In this document: one piece after another, positions 8,275-18,589 of the stretch
Layout: the number at the start of each line of letters is the position of its first letter
Position numbering within the stretch: position 1 is the first letter of the stretch
Assembly: GCF_025149465.1 (NCBI RefSeq)
Contig: NZ_CP102275.1
Span: 124,001-188,000, forward strand
Reading direction: 5' to 3'
DNA length: 64,000 nt
From: Thomasclavelia spiroformis DSM 1552
GTDB lineage: Bacteria > Bacillota_I > Bacilli_A > Erysipelotrichales > Coprobacillaceae
The notes under the pieces: generated by a model
Databases searched by the model: none
What the model was told of the DNA's origin: nothing
The model's input: only the letters and a program-made list of their open reading frames with translations
Position numbers and translations under genes: made by a program

Positions 8275-10248
8275 ATGCATCAATTTAAATTAGTTTCTCC
8301 CTTTAAACCGATGGGAGATCAAATAGAAGCAATCGATAAATTAGTTGCCGGAGTTAAGGCCGGTAAAAAAGAACAAGTTTTACTTGGAGGAACGGGAACT
8401 GGAAAAACATTTACAGTTTCTAATGTTATTGCTGCTGTTAATAAACCGACGCTTGTTTTAGCTCATAATAAGACTTTGGCAGGTCAATTATATTCTGAAT
8501 TAAAAGAATTTTTTCCTGAAAATCGCGTAGAATATTTTATTTCAAACTTCGATTTTTATCAGCCTGAAGCATATATTCCAGGTAGGGATTTATATATTGA
8601 TAAAAATGCTAAAACTAATTATGAAATAGAGATGCTTAGAAGTGCAGCAATGAATTCATTAATTGAACGTGAAGATGTTATCGTGGTAGCATCAGTAGCA
8701 TCAATATATGGGTTAGGGAACCCTGAACAGTATAAAGAAATGATTTTTGCTTTACGGGTTGGCCAAGATATTGATCGTAAAGAATTACTTACATATTTAG
8801 TTGATCGTCAATATCAACGTAACGATATTGAACAGACAAAGGGAACTTTTAGAGTTCGCGGTGATGTTATTGAAATTGTCCCAGGACATACTGAAAACTG
8901 GTTAATTAGAATTGAATTATTTGGAGATACAGTTGAAAGAATAACCGAGGTTGATCCGTTAACTGGTCATGTTTTAGGAGCCTATAATACTTATACAATT
9001 TATCCAGCATATGGTTATGTCACAAAAAAAGAACAGATTTTAAAAGCTTGTGATACAATTACCAAAGAACTAGAAGAAAGATTAAAAGAATTTAGAGATG
9101 AAACAAAGCTTTTAGAATATGAACGTCTAGATCAACGTACACGTCATGATGTAGAAATGTTAAGAGAAGTAGGAATGTGTCCAGGAATTGAAAACTATTC
9201 ACGACACATTGATGGTCGTAAAGAAGGACAACGTCCTTATACATTAATCGATTATTTTCCTAAAGACTTTTTAATGATTGTTGATGAAAGTCACGTTATG
9301 TTACCACAAGTAAGAGGAATGTATAATGGCGATCGTTCAAGAAAAGAGACATTGGTAGAATACGGTTTTAGATTGCCAAGCGCTTTAGATAATCGTCCGC
9401 TTAGATTTGAAGAATTTGAAAAAATAATTAATCAAGTTATTTATGTATCAGCAACTCCTGGTGATTATGAATTGGAACATGTTAATAATGAAGTAGTTGA
9501 ACAAATTATTCGTCCTACTGGTTTGCTTGATCCTAAAATTGAAGTACGTCCAACTGCAAATCAAATTGATGATATTATTAGTGAAATAAAAATGCGTCAA
9601 GAAAAAAATGAAAGAGTTTTAATTACAACCCTAACTAAACGAATGGCTGAAGACTTAAGTGCTTATTTAAAAGAATTAGGAATTAAAGTAGCATATTTAC
9701 ATAGTGATACAAAAACACTAGAACGAACTGAAATATTAAGAGATTTAAGGATTGGTAAATATGATGTATTAGTAGGAATCAACCTATTAAGAGAAGGTCT
9801 AGATTTACCTGAAGTTAGTCTAGTATGTATTCTAGATGCAGATAAAGAAGGTTTTTTACGTAGTAATCGTTCATTGATTCAAACAATTGGTCGTGCTGCG
9901 CGTAATAGTAATGGGGAAGTTATTATGTACGGTGATAAGATAACAGATTCAATGGCTTATGCCATTGAAGAAACCAATCGACGTCGTAAAATTCAAGATG
10001 CTTATAATAAAGAACATAATATTATTCCAACTACAATTCATAAAGAAATTCGTGATGCTATTCGCGGTCAAGAAGTTATTGATGATGCAGCAAGTTTAGT
10101 CAAGAAAGGGCGTAAGGCTAGTAAGAAGGATAAACAAGCAATGATTCATGAATTAGAAAAACAAATGAAAGATGCTGCTAAAGTGCTTGATTTTGAAAGA
10201 GCAATGGAACTTAGAGATATTATTATGGAGTTACAAGGTGAAAAATAA
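8275..10248 (+). CDS. uvrB: UvrABC system protein B
   Basis: DNA damage recognition helicase of nucleotide excision repair, 657 residues as usual. Walker A GGTGTGKT near residue 40, the beta-hairpin region [12 protein letters not shown], the DEAD-like VDESH, helicase motifs [21 protein letters not shown] and QTIGRAARN, and the C-terminal UVR domain ([20 protein letters not shown]) that contacts UvrC are all seen. Strong AAGGAGG site. First gene of a cluster that continues through a cca-like gene to uvrA. Confidence 0.98.
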   Translation: MHQFKLVSPFKPMGDQIEAIDKLVAGVKAGKKEQVLLGGTGTGKTFTVSNVIAAVNKPTLVLAHNKTLAGQLYSELKEFFPENRVEYFISNFDFYQPEAYIPGRDLYIDKNAKTNYEIEMLRSAAMNSLIEREDVIVVASVASIYGLGNPEQYKEMIFALRVGQDIDRKELLTYLVDRQYQRNDIEQTKGTFRVRGDVIEIVPGHTENWLIRIELFGDTVERITEVDPLTGHVLGAYNTYTIYPAYGYVTKKEQILKACDTITKELEERLKEFRDETKLLEYERLDQRTRHDVEMLREVGMCPGIENYSRHIDGRKEGQRPYTLIDYFPKDFLMIVDESHVMLPQVRGMYNGDRSRKETLVEYGFRLPSALDNRPLRFEEFEKIINQVIYVSATPGDYELEHVNNEVVEQIIRPTGLLDPKIEVRPTANQIDDIISEIKMRQEKNERVLITTLTKRMAEDLSAYLKELGIKVAYLHSDTKTLERTEILRDLRIGKYDVLVGINLLREGLDLPEVSLVCILDADKEGFLRSNRSLIQTIGRAARNSNGEVIMYGDKITDSMAYAIEETNRRRKIQDAYNKEHNIIPTTIHKEIRDAIRGQEVIDDAASLVKKGRKASKKDKQAMIHELEKQMKDAAKVLDFERAMELRDIIMELQGEK

Positions 10249-11593
10249 GTTTAGATTTTGTAATTGTGCAAATAAAATATTTGAAGATATTTATAATCAA
10301 AATGGTCGAGCATTTTTAGTTGGTGGCATAGTTCGGGATATGTTGATGTATGGGCATGTGGATTATCATGATGTTGATGTTGAGGTTTATGGTTTATCAA
10401 TTGAACAATTGGAAAATATTTTGAAGAAATATGGTAATGTAAATTGTATTGGTAAATCATTTGGCATTTTAAAATTGGATGTTTTAGCTAATTACGATTT
10501 TGCGCTTCCTAGAACAGAAATTAAAATTGGTAATAGGCATCAAGATTTTAAAGTAGAAGTAAATAAAGATCTTGACTTAAAAACTGCAGCTTTAAGAAGA
10601 GATTTAACAGTTAATGCACTAATGTATGAAGTTAAGACAGGAAAAATTTATGATTTTTATGGAGGAATTGAAGATTTAAATAAGCGTACTTTAAGAATGG
10701 TTGATAAAAAAACATTTGAAGAAGATCCCCTTAGAGTTTTAAGAGTAGCGCAATTTGCATCAAGATTTGAATTTTTTGTTGAAGCAAAAACAAAAAATAT
10801 TTGTAAAGAAATGGTAAAAAAAGGAATGTTAAAATATTTAAGTAATGAACGAGTGTTTCAAGAATACAACAAGCTCCTTTTAAGTAATCGACCATCAATT
10901 GGCTTATCATTTTTAAAAGATATTAAAGCATTGTACCCATGTCTTGATGTTTTATCATCAACAAAGCAAAGATTAGACTATCACCCTGAAGGTGATGTTT
11001 GGAAACATACTTTATTAGTAACTGATTTAGCAGCTTTATGTCGTCATAAAACTGCTTATCCCCTTGGGTTTATGTGGGGCGCTTTGTTGCATGATATTGG
11101 AAAACCAGTTGTTACAACTAAAGAGGGTCATGCTCCTAAACATAATGAAGCCGGAGTAAAGGTATTTGATGAACAATTAAAGTCTTTGATCGTGGATAAA
11201 AAATTACAAAAGTATATTAAGACAATTATTTATTATCATATGCATTTAATGAATATGGTTAGAAATGGAGCAAAGGATTATAGTTATTTAAGGATTTTAA
11301 AAGGGATTGATGGAATAGTTAAAATTGAAGACTTAATTTTAATTACAAAATGTGATAAACTAGGTAGATATAAAGATGAACATGAAAGTATAAATCATTT
11401 TGATTCAATTATGAAAGAAAAGATGTTTAAGTTAGGAACTAGTTGTAAAAAGGCGATTGTTGGTGGAAATGATTTAAAAAAGCTAGGAATAAAACAAACA
11501 TCTAGATATAAAGAGTTATTAGAATATGCTTATGATTTACAATTAAGAGGTCATGATAAGGCATCGATTTTGAAAATGATAAAAGGTAGGTAG
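10238..11593 (+). CDS. cca: tRNA nucleotidyltransferase / poly(A) polymerase family with HD domain
   Basis: About 452 residues. The nucleotidyltransferase head has FLVGGIVRD and the DVDVEVYG metal-binding Asp pair, then RRDLTVNAL and the RNA-binding segment [16 protein letters not shown]. An HD domain follows ([20 protein letters not shown]). The family adds CCA or A residues to tRNA 3' ends. The start is set at GTG 10238, overlapping the uvrB stop, because GGAG lies 8 bp upstream; upstream in-frame codons lie inside uvrB and encode nothing family-like. Whether it is a full CCA-adding enzyme or an A-adding one cannot be read from motifs alone. Confidence 0.85.
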   Translation: MKNKFRFCNCANKIFEDIYNQNGRAFLVGGIVRDMLMYGHVDYHDVDVEVYGLSIEQLENILKKYGNVNCIGKSFGILKLDVLANYDFALPRTEIKIGNRHQDFKVEVNKDLDLKTAALRRDLTVNALMYEVKTGKIYDFYGGIEDLNKRTLRMVDKKTFEEDPLRVLRVAQFASRFEFFVEAKTKNICKEMVKKGMLKYLSNERVFQEYNKLLLSNRPSIGLSFLKDIKALYPCLDVLSSTKQRLDYHPEGDVWKHTLLVTDLAALCRHKTAYPLGFMWGALLHDIGKPVVTTKEGHAPKHNEAGVKVFDEQLKSLIVDKKLQKYIKTIIYYHMHLMNMVRNGAKDYSYLRILKGIDGIVKIEDLILITKCDKLGRYKDEHESINHFDSIMKEKMFKLGTSCKKAIVGGNDLKKLGIKQTSRYKELLEYAYDLQLRGHDKASILKMIKGR

Positions 11594-11596
11594 AGT

Positions 11597-14419
11597 ATGA
11601 AAAATGATAAACTAGTTATTAAAGGGGCTAGAGAAAATAATTTAAAGAATATAGATATTGAAATACCTAAAAATAAACTTGTAATTATGACAGGATTATC
11701 GGGTTCTGGGAAAACTTCTTTAGCATTTAATACTATTTATGCAGAAGGACAACGTCGTTATGTTGAATCATTAAGTGCTTATGCAAGACAATTTTTAGGG
11801 AATATGGAAAAACCGGATGTTGATAGTATTGAGGGACTTTCGCCGGCAATAGCAATCGACCAAAAAACAACATCTAATAATCCTCGTTCAACGGTTGGAA
11901 CGGTTACTGAAATATTTGATTATTTAAGATTGTTGTATGCAAGAATCGGTAAGGCATATTGTCCAGAGCATAATACGGTTATTGAATCGCAAACGATTAA
12001 ACAAATGGCAGATATTATTGATCAATATCCAGATGGTAGTAAGTTACAGGTACTAGCACGAGTTGTAAAGAATCAAAAAGGAACGTTTAAGGATTTATTT
12101 GAAGATTTATTAAAAGATGGTTATATTAGAGTTCAAGTTGATGGTGAAGTTAGATTATTGGATGAAGGAATCGAGCTTGATAAAAATAAGAAGCATAATA
12201 TTGATGTAGTTATAGATCGAATTATTAAAAAAGAAGGATATCGTAGTCGTTTGATTGATTCTTTGGAAGTTGGACTTAAATTAACTGGTGGCGAAGTTAT
12301 TGTTGCTAATTTAAGTGATGAAAGTGAAAAATTGTTTTCTGAGCATTTAGCTTGTCCAATTTGTGGTTTTAGTGTTCCTAAATTAGAACCACGTCTATTT
12401 TCTTTTAATAACCCATTAGGAGCTTGTCATGATTGTCGTGGTTTAGGTGTTAAAAATGAAGTTGATGTTGATTTATTGATTCCTGATTGGAATTTAAGTA
12501 TTAATCAAGGAGGAATTAGATATTTTAAAACATCAGTAGGTACGGATCGAATTGAATGGCAAAGGTTTTTGATCTTGTGTAAAACATATAATATAGATTT
12601 AGATAAACCGTTAAAAGATTTTTCTAAAAAAGAATTGAAGATAATTTTAGAAGGTTCTAATAAACCAATAACATATGAAATTATATCTAGTAGTGGAAAT
12701 GTTTCTAAAACAACTAAACCAATTGAAGGAGTAAAAACATTAATTGAAAGAAGATTTGAAGAAACAACCTCATCATGGTCTAAGGAATGGTATGCTTCAT
12801 TTATGGCAGAACATACTTGTCCTACATGTAAAGGAAGAAGATTAAATGACCAAGTTTTAAGTGTACGGGTTGGAGGATTAAATATTAGTGAATTTACTGA
12901 CATGTCAATTCAAAAAGCATTAGAATTTGTTGAAGAATTAAAATTGAACGAATATGAAAGTAAAATTGCTCATTTAGTTTTAAAAGAGATTAAAGATCGT
13001 TTAGGATTTTTAAATGATGTAGGATTAGGATATTTAACACTCTCAAGAAAAGCTGGAGGATTATCTGGTGGAGAAGCTCAACGTATCCGTTTAGCGACAC
13101 AAATTGGTTCAAGATTAACCGGTGTTTTATATGTATTAGATGAACCTTCAATTGGGTTACATCAACGTGATAATGATAAATTGATTGCGACTTTACAAAA
13201 TATTCGTGATTTAGGTAATAGTGTTTTAGTCGTTGAACATGATGAAGATACAATGCGTGCAAGTGATTTTATTGTTGATATTGGCCCTGGTGCTGGTGTC
13301 CATGGTGGTAAGGTCATTGTTGCTGGAACTCCTGAAGAAGTAATGGCATGTAAAGAATCAATTACAGGACAATATTTATCGGGACGATTAAAAATAGATG
13401 TTCCTAAAAAACGTCGTAAAGGAAACGGCAATTATATTTGGATCAAAGGAGCTAAAGAAAATAATTTAAAAAATATAAATGTAAAATTTCCACTTGGCTG
13501 TATGTGTGTTGTTACAGGAGTTTCTGGTAGTGGAAAGAGTACTTTAGTAAATGAAATTATGGGTAAAGCAATGATGGCAAAAATCTATCATTCTAAAGAA
13601 AAACCTGGTAAACATAAAGAAATATTAGGTTTAGAAAATATTGATAAAGTTATTGAAGTTAGCCAAGATCCAATTGGAAGAACACCACGTTCTAATCCGG
13701 TTACATATACTGGAGTATTTGATGATATTCGTGATTTATTTGCACAAACTAATGAGGCTAAAATGCGCGGTTATGATAAAGGCCGTTTTAGTTTTAATGT
13801 TAAAGGTGGCCGTTGTGAAGCGTGTCAAGGTGATGGTCTAAAGCGTATTTCAATGCATTTTTTACCTGATGTCTATGTGCCATGCCAAGAATGTGGTGGA
13901 AAAAGATATAATGAAGAAACTTTACAAGTAACATATAAAGATAAAAATATATATGATGTTTTAGAAATGACAATAGAAGAAGCGGTAGAATTTTTTGATA
14001 ATTTACCGAGAATAAAAAATAAATTACAAACTTTAAAAGATGTTGGTTTAGGTTATATTAAATTAGGACAAAGTGCGACTACTCTTTCTGGAGGAGAGGC
14101 GCAAAGAGTTAAATTAGCTAGTGAATTGCAAAAAAAAGCAACTGGCAAAACAGTATACATTTTAGATGAGCCAACAACAGGATTACATAGTGATGATGTA
14201 TCGAGATTGATTACAGTTTTACAGAGAATTGTAGAACAAGGTGATACAGTTATAATTATCGAACATAATTTAGATGTAATTAAAGTGGCTGATTATATTA
14301 TTGATTTAGGACCTGAAGGTGGCGATGGTGGTGGAAAAGTCGTTATATCAGGAACACCTGAAAAAGTTGCGGCTTGTAAAGAAAGCTATACAGGAAGTTT
14401 TTTAAGAAAGATGTTGTAG
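11597..14419 (+). CDS. uvrA: UvrABC system protein A
   Basis: ATPase that loads UvrB on damaged DNA, 940 residues. Two ABC-type ATPase halves (Walker A GLSGSGKTS near 30 and GVSGSGKST near 640; signatures LSGGEAQR twice; Walker B VLDEPS and ILDEPT) and two zinc modules (CPICGF...CHDC near 250 and the GGRCEACQGDG...CQECGG region near 740) are intact. AGGTAGAG precedes the ATG, 3 bp after the cca-like stop. Confidence 0.98.
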   Translation: MKNDKLVIKGARENNLKNIDIEIPKNKLVIMTGLSGSGKTSLAFNTIYAEGQRRYVESLSAYARQFLGNMEKPDVDSIEGLSPAIAIDQKTTSNNPRSTVGTVTEIFDYLRLLYARIGKAYCPEHNTVIESQTIKQMADIIDQYPDGSKLQVLARVVKNQKGTFKDLFEDLLKDGYIRVQVDGEVRLLDEGIELDKNKKHNIDVVIDRIIKKEGYRSRLIDSLEVGLKLTGGEVIVANLSDESEKLFSEHLACPICGFSVPKLEPRLFSFNNPLGACHDCRGLGVKNEVDVDLLIPDWNLSINQGGIRYFKTSVGTDRIEWQRFLILCKTYNIDLDKPLKDFSKKELKIILEGSNKPITYEIISSSGNVSKTTKPIEGVKTLIERRFEETTSSWSKEWYASFMAEHTCPTCKGRRLNDQVLSVRVGGLNISEFTDMSIQKALEFVEELKLNEYESKIAHLVLKEIKDRLGFLNDVGLGYLTLSRKAGGLSGGEAQRIRLATQIGSRLTGVLYVLDEPSIGLHQRDNDKLIATLQNIRDLGNSVLVVEHDEDTMRASDFIVDIGPGAGVHGGKVIVAGTPEEVMACKESITGQYLSGRLKIDVPKKRRKGNGNYIWIKGAKENNLKNINVKFPLGCMCVVTGVSGSGKSTLVNEIMGKAMMAKIYHSKEKPGKHKEILGLENIDKVIEVSQDPIGRTPRSNPVTYTGVFDDIRDLFAQTNEAKMRGYDKGRFSFNVKGGRCEACQGDGLKRISMHFLPDVYVPCQECGGKRYNEETLQVTYKDKNIYDVLEMTIEEAVEFFDNLPRIKNKLQTLKDVGLGYIKLGQSATTLSGGEAQRVKLASELQKKATGKTVYILDEPTTGLHSDDVSRLITVLQRIVEQGDTVIIIEHNLDVIKVADYIIDLGPEGGDGGGKVVISGTPEKVAACKESYTGSFLRKML

Positions 14420-14431
14420 GAGGGTATAAAT

Positions 14432-15367
14432 ATGCCAAAGTCAATTACCATTGGAGAGATATTAAATAAGGAGCAGTATGTTCAAGTTACTGGAAATGAG
14501 GATGCCTTAAAAAGACCAATATATGTTGCAGAAATAAATCGTCCAGGATTTGAATTAGCCGGTTTTTTTAAACATAGTGATTTTCGTAGAATAATTATAT
14601 TTGGTGACAAAGAATCAGCATTTATTAGTGAAATGTCTGAAGCTAGACAACGTGAAATATTTCCATTTTTAGTTAATGATGAGGTACCATGTATTATTAT
14701 TGCAAAAGGAAATGAATGTCCACCAATTTTGATGGAAATAGCTAAAGAAAGAGAATTTCCAATCTTTGTAACTGAAGTATCTACCGGAAGAGTTTCAATT
14801 GAATTAACTAGTATTCTTGATGAAGCTTTAGCTCCAGAAACATTAATTCATGGTGTATTTTTAAATATTTATGGTAAAGGGGTTATTATTAAAGGCGATA
14901 GTGGAATCGGTAAATCAGAGATTGCGTTGGAGTTAGTTAAAAGAGGTCATTTACTAGTGGCTGATGATGCTGTAGAGTTGTATCATTTAGGACAAAGCAT
15001 TGTTGGTAAAGCCCCAGAAGTATTAACTAATCTATTAGAGATTCGTGGAATTGGTGTTATTGATGTTTCAAAGATGTTTGGAATTAGTTCAATTTTAGAT
15101 AAAGATAAAGTGGATTTGATTATACAATTAGATCGTTGGGTACCTTCTCGTGAATATACTCGTGTAGGAGTAGAAGAAAATGATTCAACTGAAGAAATTT
15201 TAGGAGTGAAAATTCCAAAGATTGTTGTTCCTGTTTCAAGTGGTCGTAGTATGTCAGTGATTATTGAAGCGGCTGTAATGAATATGCGATTACGTGAATA
15301 TGGTGTAGATTCTAGTAAAGAGTTTGTTGAACGTATTTTAAAGAATATTGATAAAAATAAGGAGTAG
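14432..15367 (+). CDS. hprK: HPr kinase/phosphorylase
   Basis: Bifunctional Ser46 kinase/phosphorylase of HPr, central to catabolite repression in Bacillota. 311 residues: an N-terminal HprK domain with the conserved SEMS..R.. pocket, Walker A GDSGIGKSE near residue 152, the capping loop VADDAVEL, and the C-terminal signature LEIRGIGVIDV. AGGAGGG site, 12 bp after uvrA. The order uvrA-hprK-lgt is common in low-GC Gram-positives. Confidence 0.97.
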   Translation: MPKSITIGEILNKEQYVQVTGNEDALKRPIYVAEINRPGFELAGFFKHSDFRRIIIFGDKESAFISEMSEARQREIFPFLVNDEVPCIIIAKGNECPPILMEIAKEREFPIFVTEVSTGRVSIELTSILDEALAPETLIHGVFLNIYGKGVIIKGDSGIGKSEIALELVKRGHLLVADDAVELYHLGQSIVGKAPEVLTNLLEIRGIGVIDVSKMFGISSILDKDKVDLIIQLDRWVPSREYTRVGVEENDSTEEILGVKIPKIVVPVSSGRSMSVIIEAAVMNMRLREYGVDSSKEFVERILKNIDKNKE

Positions 15368-15370
15368 AAT

Positions 15371-16186
15371 ATGACTTTTTTTCCCGATAGTAAAACATTT
15401 TTACAAATTGGAAGTCTTTCAATTGCCTGGTATGCTATCTTAATTATAACAGGTGCGTTTATTGCTTATAAAATAGGTCAACATAATTTTAAAAAGATTG
15501 GTTACAATAAAGATATTTTATCTGATTATTTTTTTGGATTATTGATAATTGGAATAATTGGAGCAAGAATTTGGTATGTAATTTTTATGTGGGATGAATT
15601 ATATGCTAGTAACCCAATTGAAATTATTATGTTTAGACATGGTGGCTTAGCGATTCAAGGAGGAATAATAACGGGGTTAATTTTTAGCTGGTGGTATTTT
15701 AAAAAGCATAATATTGATTTTTTAGTCGCTGGAGATGCAATTATGCCAGGTGTATTAATTGCTCAAGCATTAGGGCGATGGGGAAATTTTTTCAATCAAG
15801 AAGCTTATGGCGGTGTCGTTAGCTTAGATTTCCTTCAATCACTGCATTTACCTCAGTTTATAATTGATGGTATGTATATTAATGGTACATATTATCATCC
15901 TACATTTTTGTATGAATCGATTGCTAATGTTATTGGTTTTTTAGTGATTTATTTTGTTATTCGTAAAATTCAAACTAAGCAAGGTGAACAGTTCTTTAGT
16001 TATTTTATTTGGTATGGAATTTTTAGATTTTTTATTGAAGGATTGAGAACTGATAGTTTGTATTTTATGGGATTAAGAACTGCACAATTAGTATCGCTTG
16101 TTTTTGTGGTTGTTGGTATTTTTGGATATATTTATTGTAAGAAATATGGCAAACTAGTGATTAAATCAGTTGATAATGATATTTAA
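15371..16186 (+). CDS. lgt: Prolipoprotein diacylglyceryl transferase
   Basis: Membrane enzyme that moves diacylglycerol from phosphatidylglycerol to the lipobox cysteine, supplying the anchors of lipoproteins such as those encoded at 111 and 16370. 271 residues with seven predicted helices, the RHGGLAIQGGI motif, GRWGNFFNQEAYG signature and HPTFLYES. Follows hprK by 3 bp. Confidence 0.97.
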   Translation: MTFFPDSKTFLQIGSLSIAWYAILIITGAFIAYKIGQHNFKKIGYNKDILSDYFFGLLIIGIIGARIWYVIFMWDELYASNPIEIIMFRHGGLAIQGGIITGLIFSWWYFKKHNIDFLVAGDAIMPGVLIAQALGRWGNFFNQEAYGGVVSLDFLQSLHLPQFIIDGMYINGTYYHPTFLYESIANVIGFLVIYFVIRKIQTKQGEQFFSYFIWYGIFRFFIEGLRTDSLYFMGLRTAQLVSLVFVVVGIFGYIYCKKYGKLVIKSVDNDI

Positions 16187-16213
16187 AGAAAATGATAAAG
16201 ATTTATTATATTT

Positions 16214-16246
16214 TAGATGCTATGCTAGATAGCATCTATTTTTTAT
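16214..16246 (+). terminator. Terminator after lgt
   Basis: TAGATGCTAT (16214-16223) pairs with ATAGCATCTA (16229-16238), followed by a run of Ts. Ends the uvrB-to-lgt unit. Confidence 0.9.
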
Positions 16247-16369
16247 ATTATTTATTAGTTTGTAGCTAAGTAGTTTATTTTTATTCAAGATTATATAGAT
16301 TGATTTTTATATATTACATGATAATATGTAAGTAAGGAAAGCATTTTAAAAAAAGAGGTGAGGTGAGAA

Positions 16370-16960
16370 ATGAAAAAAATAAATAAAATTTGTATTGTCA
16401 TGTTGCTTTTAACTTTATGCTGTGCATGTGGTAGGCCTCGTGGATTAAGTAGTAGAATTGGTCGTCATGTTAATTGTGAATCTGAATTAGGAGATTTTTC
16501 AAAATATCTAAAACTAGATAAACTTTCAACTACTGAGGATGGTAAATGTGAATGTAATAAAATAAGAGTCAATTTCCAAACAATTGGTATAACTTGTGGT
16601 AATATGTTTACAGTAACTAGTGAGGGAACAGACCTATATACCACTTATAGAATGATTAATGCTACAGCTACTTTGAAAGATACTATTGAATATGGAAGAT
16701 ATACTGTTAATATAAAATATTATTTATATGAAGATATATCAATCATTGATAGTGAAGAAACTAAAGAAGTAGAAATTTCTGGTTTGGCAGCCCAATATAA
16801 TATAAAAATTGATGATAAGTATCTAAGTGGGCTGGAACATGGTTTTGACTTAGATAAAAGATATGATAATTTTGATGAATTGCCTAAAGAGTATTTAGAA
16901 AAAATGAATTTATTAATAACTGAACAACTTGATACTTATACTAATCTTAAAACTATCTAA
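16370..16960 (+). CDS. Putative lipoprotein of unknown function
   Basis: 196 residues. The N-terminus is a lipoprotein signal (KKINKICIVMLLLTLCCACG) with Cys at 17, 18 and 20; the lipidated one is uncertain. The mature part is hydrophilic with two further Cys pairs (CE, CECN) and beta-rich segments, and no motif I recognise. GAGGTGAGGTG stands before the ATG. It is a stand-alone gene between terminators at the edge of the accessory patch. Function unknown. Confidence 0.75.
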   Translation: MKKINKICIVMLLLTLCCACGRPRGLSSRIGRHVNCESELGDFSKYLKLDKLSTTEDGKCECNKIRVNFQTIGITCGNMFTVTSEGTDLYTTYRMINATATLKDTIEYGRYTVNIKYYLYEDISIIDSEETKEVEISGLAAQYNIKIDDKYLSGLEHGFDLDKRYDNFDELPKEYLEKMNLLITEQLDTYTNLKTI

Positions 16961-16997
16961 TAATATTTTTGAAAAATTGATATTAAATAATAAAAAA

Positions 16998-17049
16998 AAG
17001 TAGTAAAATCACGCCAGTATTAATGGATATAGATTTATCTACTTCTTTT
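16998..17049. terminator. Terminator-like hairpin after the lipoprotein gene
   Basis: AAGTAGTAAAATC (16998-17010) pairs with GATTTATCTACTT (17032-17044) with two mismatches. A T-rich stretch follows on the plus strand and an A-rich (minus-strand T) run lies on the other side. Confidence 0.6.
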
Positions 17050-17062
17050 ATTATAAAAATAA

Positions 17063-17182
17063 TTATTTTAATTGATTCAAAATATTTAAAGCGTAGTCTT
17101 TAGCATTTTTTAAATCATTTTGATCTGGATGCAATAATGCTTTATCAAAATTATCAAGACTAACTTTTAAGTTCTTATCTTC
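17063..17182. repeat. 120-bp direct repeat, left copy
   Basis: By direct reading, 17063-17182 is identical base for base to 19550-19669. The right copy is the 3' end of the intact flavodoxin gene. The two copies flank the ATPase-TOPRIM pair. Confidence 0.95.
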
Positions 17183-17263
17183 ATTTATTGGTTTGAAATC
17201 TGGAGTAGCTAAGTATTTTAGATAAACATCTATTATTGATGGTATTAAATCAATAAAGAAATT
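17063..17263 (-). pseudogene. 3' gene fragment with a flavodoxin C-terminus
   Basis: Read on the minus strand, an open stretch ends with the same 38-odd residues and stop codon as the intact flavodoxin (from EDKNLKVSLDNF to the end). The preceding roughly 25 residues (FIDLIPSIIDVYLKYLATP region) differ from the intact protein, and an in-frame TAA cuts it off at about 17260. No start codon or ribosome site exists. It is the tail of a second, diverged or chimeric gene, or debris of a recombination event. The 5' segment was not recognised. Confidence 0.75.
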
Positions 17264-17410
17264 TTATCAAATATATAAGTAAGACAATTTTTTACACTTT
17301 ATTTGTATGAATAGTTGTATAATTGAATTGTATAAAAAAATAAAATAGTATAATAATACTGTTTTGAAATTAATTTGTATAGCCAAGGATTAATAAATAT
17401 TATAAGCTTA

Positions 17411-17427
17411 CCGTAATTTTTTTACGG
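17411..17427 (+). other. Short hairpin upstream of the ATPase gene
   Basis: CCGTAA (17411-17416) and TTACGG (17422-17427) flank a T-only loop. It stands 59 bp before the ATPase start and could be a leader hairpin or weak terminator. The rest of 17264-17485 is AT-rich with no gene seen. Confidence 0.35.
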
Positions 17428-17485
17428 ATATTATTGAAAAATAAAAATAAACACGTTATTATTTAGAAAAGAGAAGGTGTTGATT

Positions 17486-18589
17486 ATGTTAGTAAGGTTT
17501 GAAGTTGAAAATTTTAAAAATTTTGAAAATAAAATAATATTGGATTTATCAAAAACAAAAGGATATGAGTTTAAAGAAAATCTAATTAAAGATGGAATTG
17601 TTCGTAGTGGAGTAATTTTCGGAAAAAATGCTGCAGGAAAATCGAATATTGGATATGCAATATTTGATATTGTAAATCATTTAACTGATAAACAGAAAAA
17701 TTTAAGCGAAATATATCCATATAGTAATTTAAATTCTGAAATAAAAAAAGTATCTTTTAATTATTTGTTTCAGTTTGATGGGAAAAAAGTGAATTATAAA
17801 TATTCAAAACTTGATCCTGAAGAATTGTATGAGGAAACTTTGATAATTGATGGTAATACTGTTATTGAATATGATTATCTAAATAATAAAGGATTTTGTA
17901 CTTTAAAAGGAACAGAAAATTTAAATATTATCATTGATAATAATAAATTATCGTTTGTAAAATATATTAATAATAATTCGGTTTTAAAAAATGATGAAAC
18001 TAATAATATTTTTAGAAAGTTTATCGAATTTGTTGATAATATGTTACTATTTTATTCGCTTGATTATAATCGATATATTGGATATACAGTTGGAAGTGAA
18101 TCGATATCTGATGCAATTGTAAAAAGAAAAAAATTAGAAGACTTTCAACATTTTTTAAATAGACTTGATATCAGTTGTGAACTTTTTTCAAGGGAAGTTA
18201 ATGGTAAAAATCAAATATTTGTTAAATATAGAAATGGTGAGGCTAATTTTTATTCTGTTGCTTCAGCTGGAACAAGAGCATTAGCATTATTTTATTACTG
18301 GTTAATAAATGCAAGTAGTGCATCATTTATATTTATGGATGAATTTGATGCATATTATCATTATGAATTATCTCAAGAAGTAGTTAATGAAATTATTGAT
18401 AAAACAGATGCCCAAGTTATATTCACTTCTCATAATACAAATTTAATGAATAATAACGTATTTAGACCAGATTGTCTATTTATTCTTCAAAATAATGGAA
18501 TTAGAGCAATGTGTGATTTAACTGAAAAAGAATTAAGGAAAGCTCATAATCTTCAAAAAATGTATAAAGCCGGTGCTTTTGATGAATAA
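17486..18589 (+). CDS. AAA_15/AAA_21-type ATPase, RloA/AbiLi-like (putative phage defence)
   Basis: 367-residue ABC/SMC-like ATPase. It opens with the FEVENFKNF strand typical of RecF/OLD-like ATPases. Walker A GKNAAGKS is at 46-53; a long insertion follows; SAGTRALALFYYWL resembles the signature region; Walker B FIFMDEFD has Asp285 and Glu286; the H-loop is TSHNT (His316). Such ATPases pair with TOPRIM nucleases in AbiL, PARIS and related defence systems. The start at ATG 17486 fits GAGAAGG 6 bp upstream; a GTG at 17477 is the alternative. It overlaps the TOPRIM gene by 8 bp. The ATPase class is secure, the defence role is inferred from pairing and context. Confidence 0.8.
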   Translation: MLVRFEVENFKNFENKIILDLSKTKGYEFKENLIKDGIVRSGVIFGKNAAGKSNIGYAIFDIVNHLTDKQKNLSEIYPYSNLNSEIKKVSFNYLFQFDGKKVNYKYSKLDPEELYEETLIIDGNTVIEYDYLNNKGFCTLKGTENLNIIIDNNKLSFVKYINNNSVLKNDETNNIFRKFIEFVDNMLLFYSLDYNRYIGYTVGSESISDAIVKRKKLEDFQHFLNRLDISCELFSREVNGKNQIFVKYRNGEANFYSVASAGTRALALFYYWLINASSASFIFMDEFDAYYHYELSQEVVNEIIDKTDAQVIFTSHNTNLMNNNVFRPDCLFILQNNGIRAMCDLTEKELRKAHNLQKMYKAGAFDE

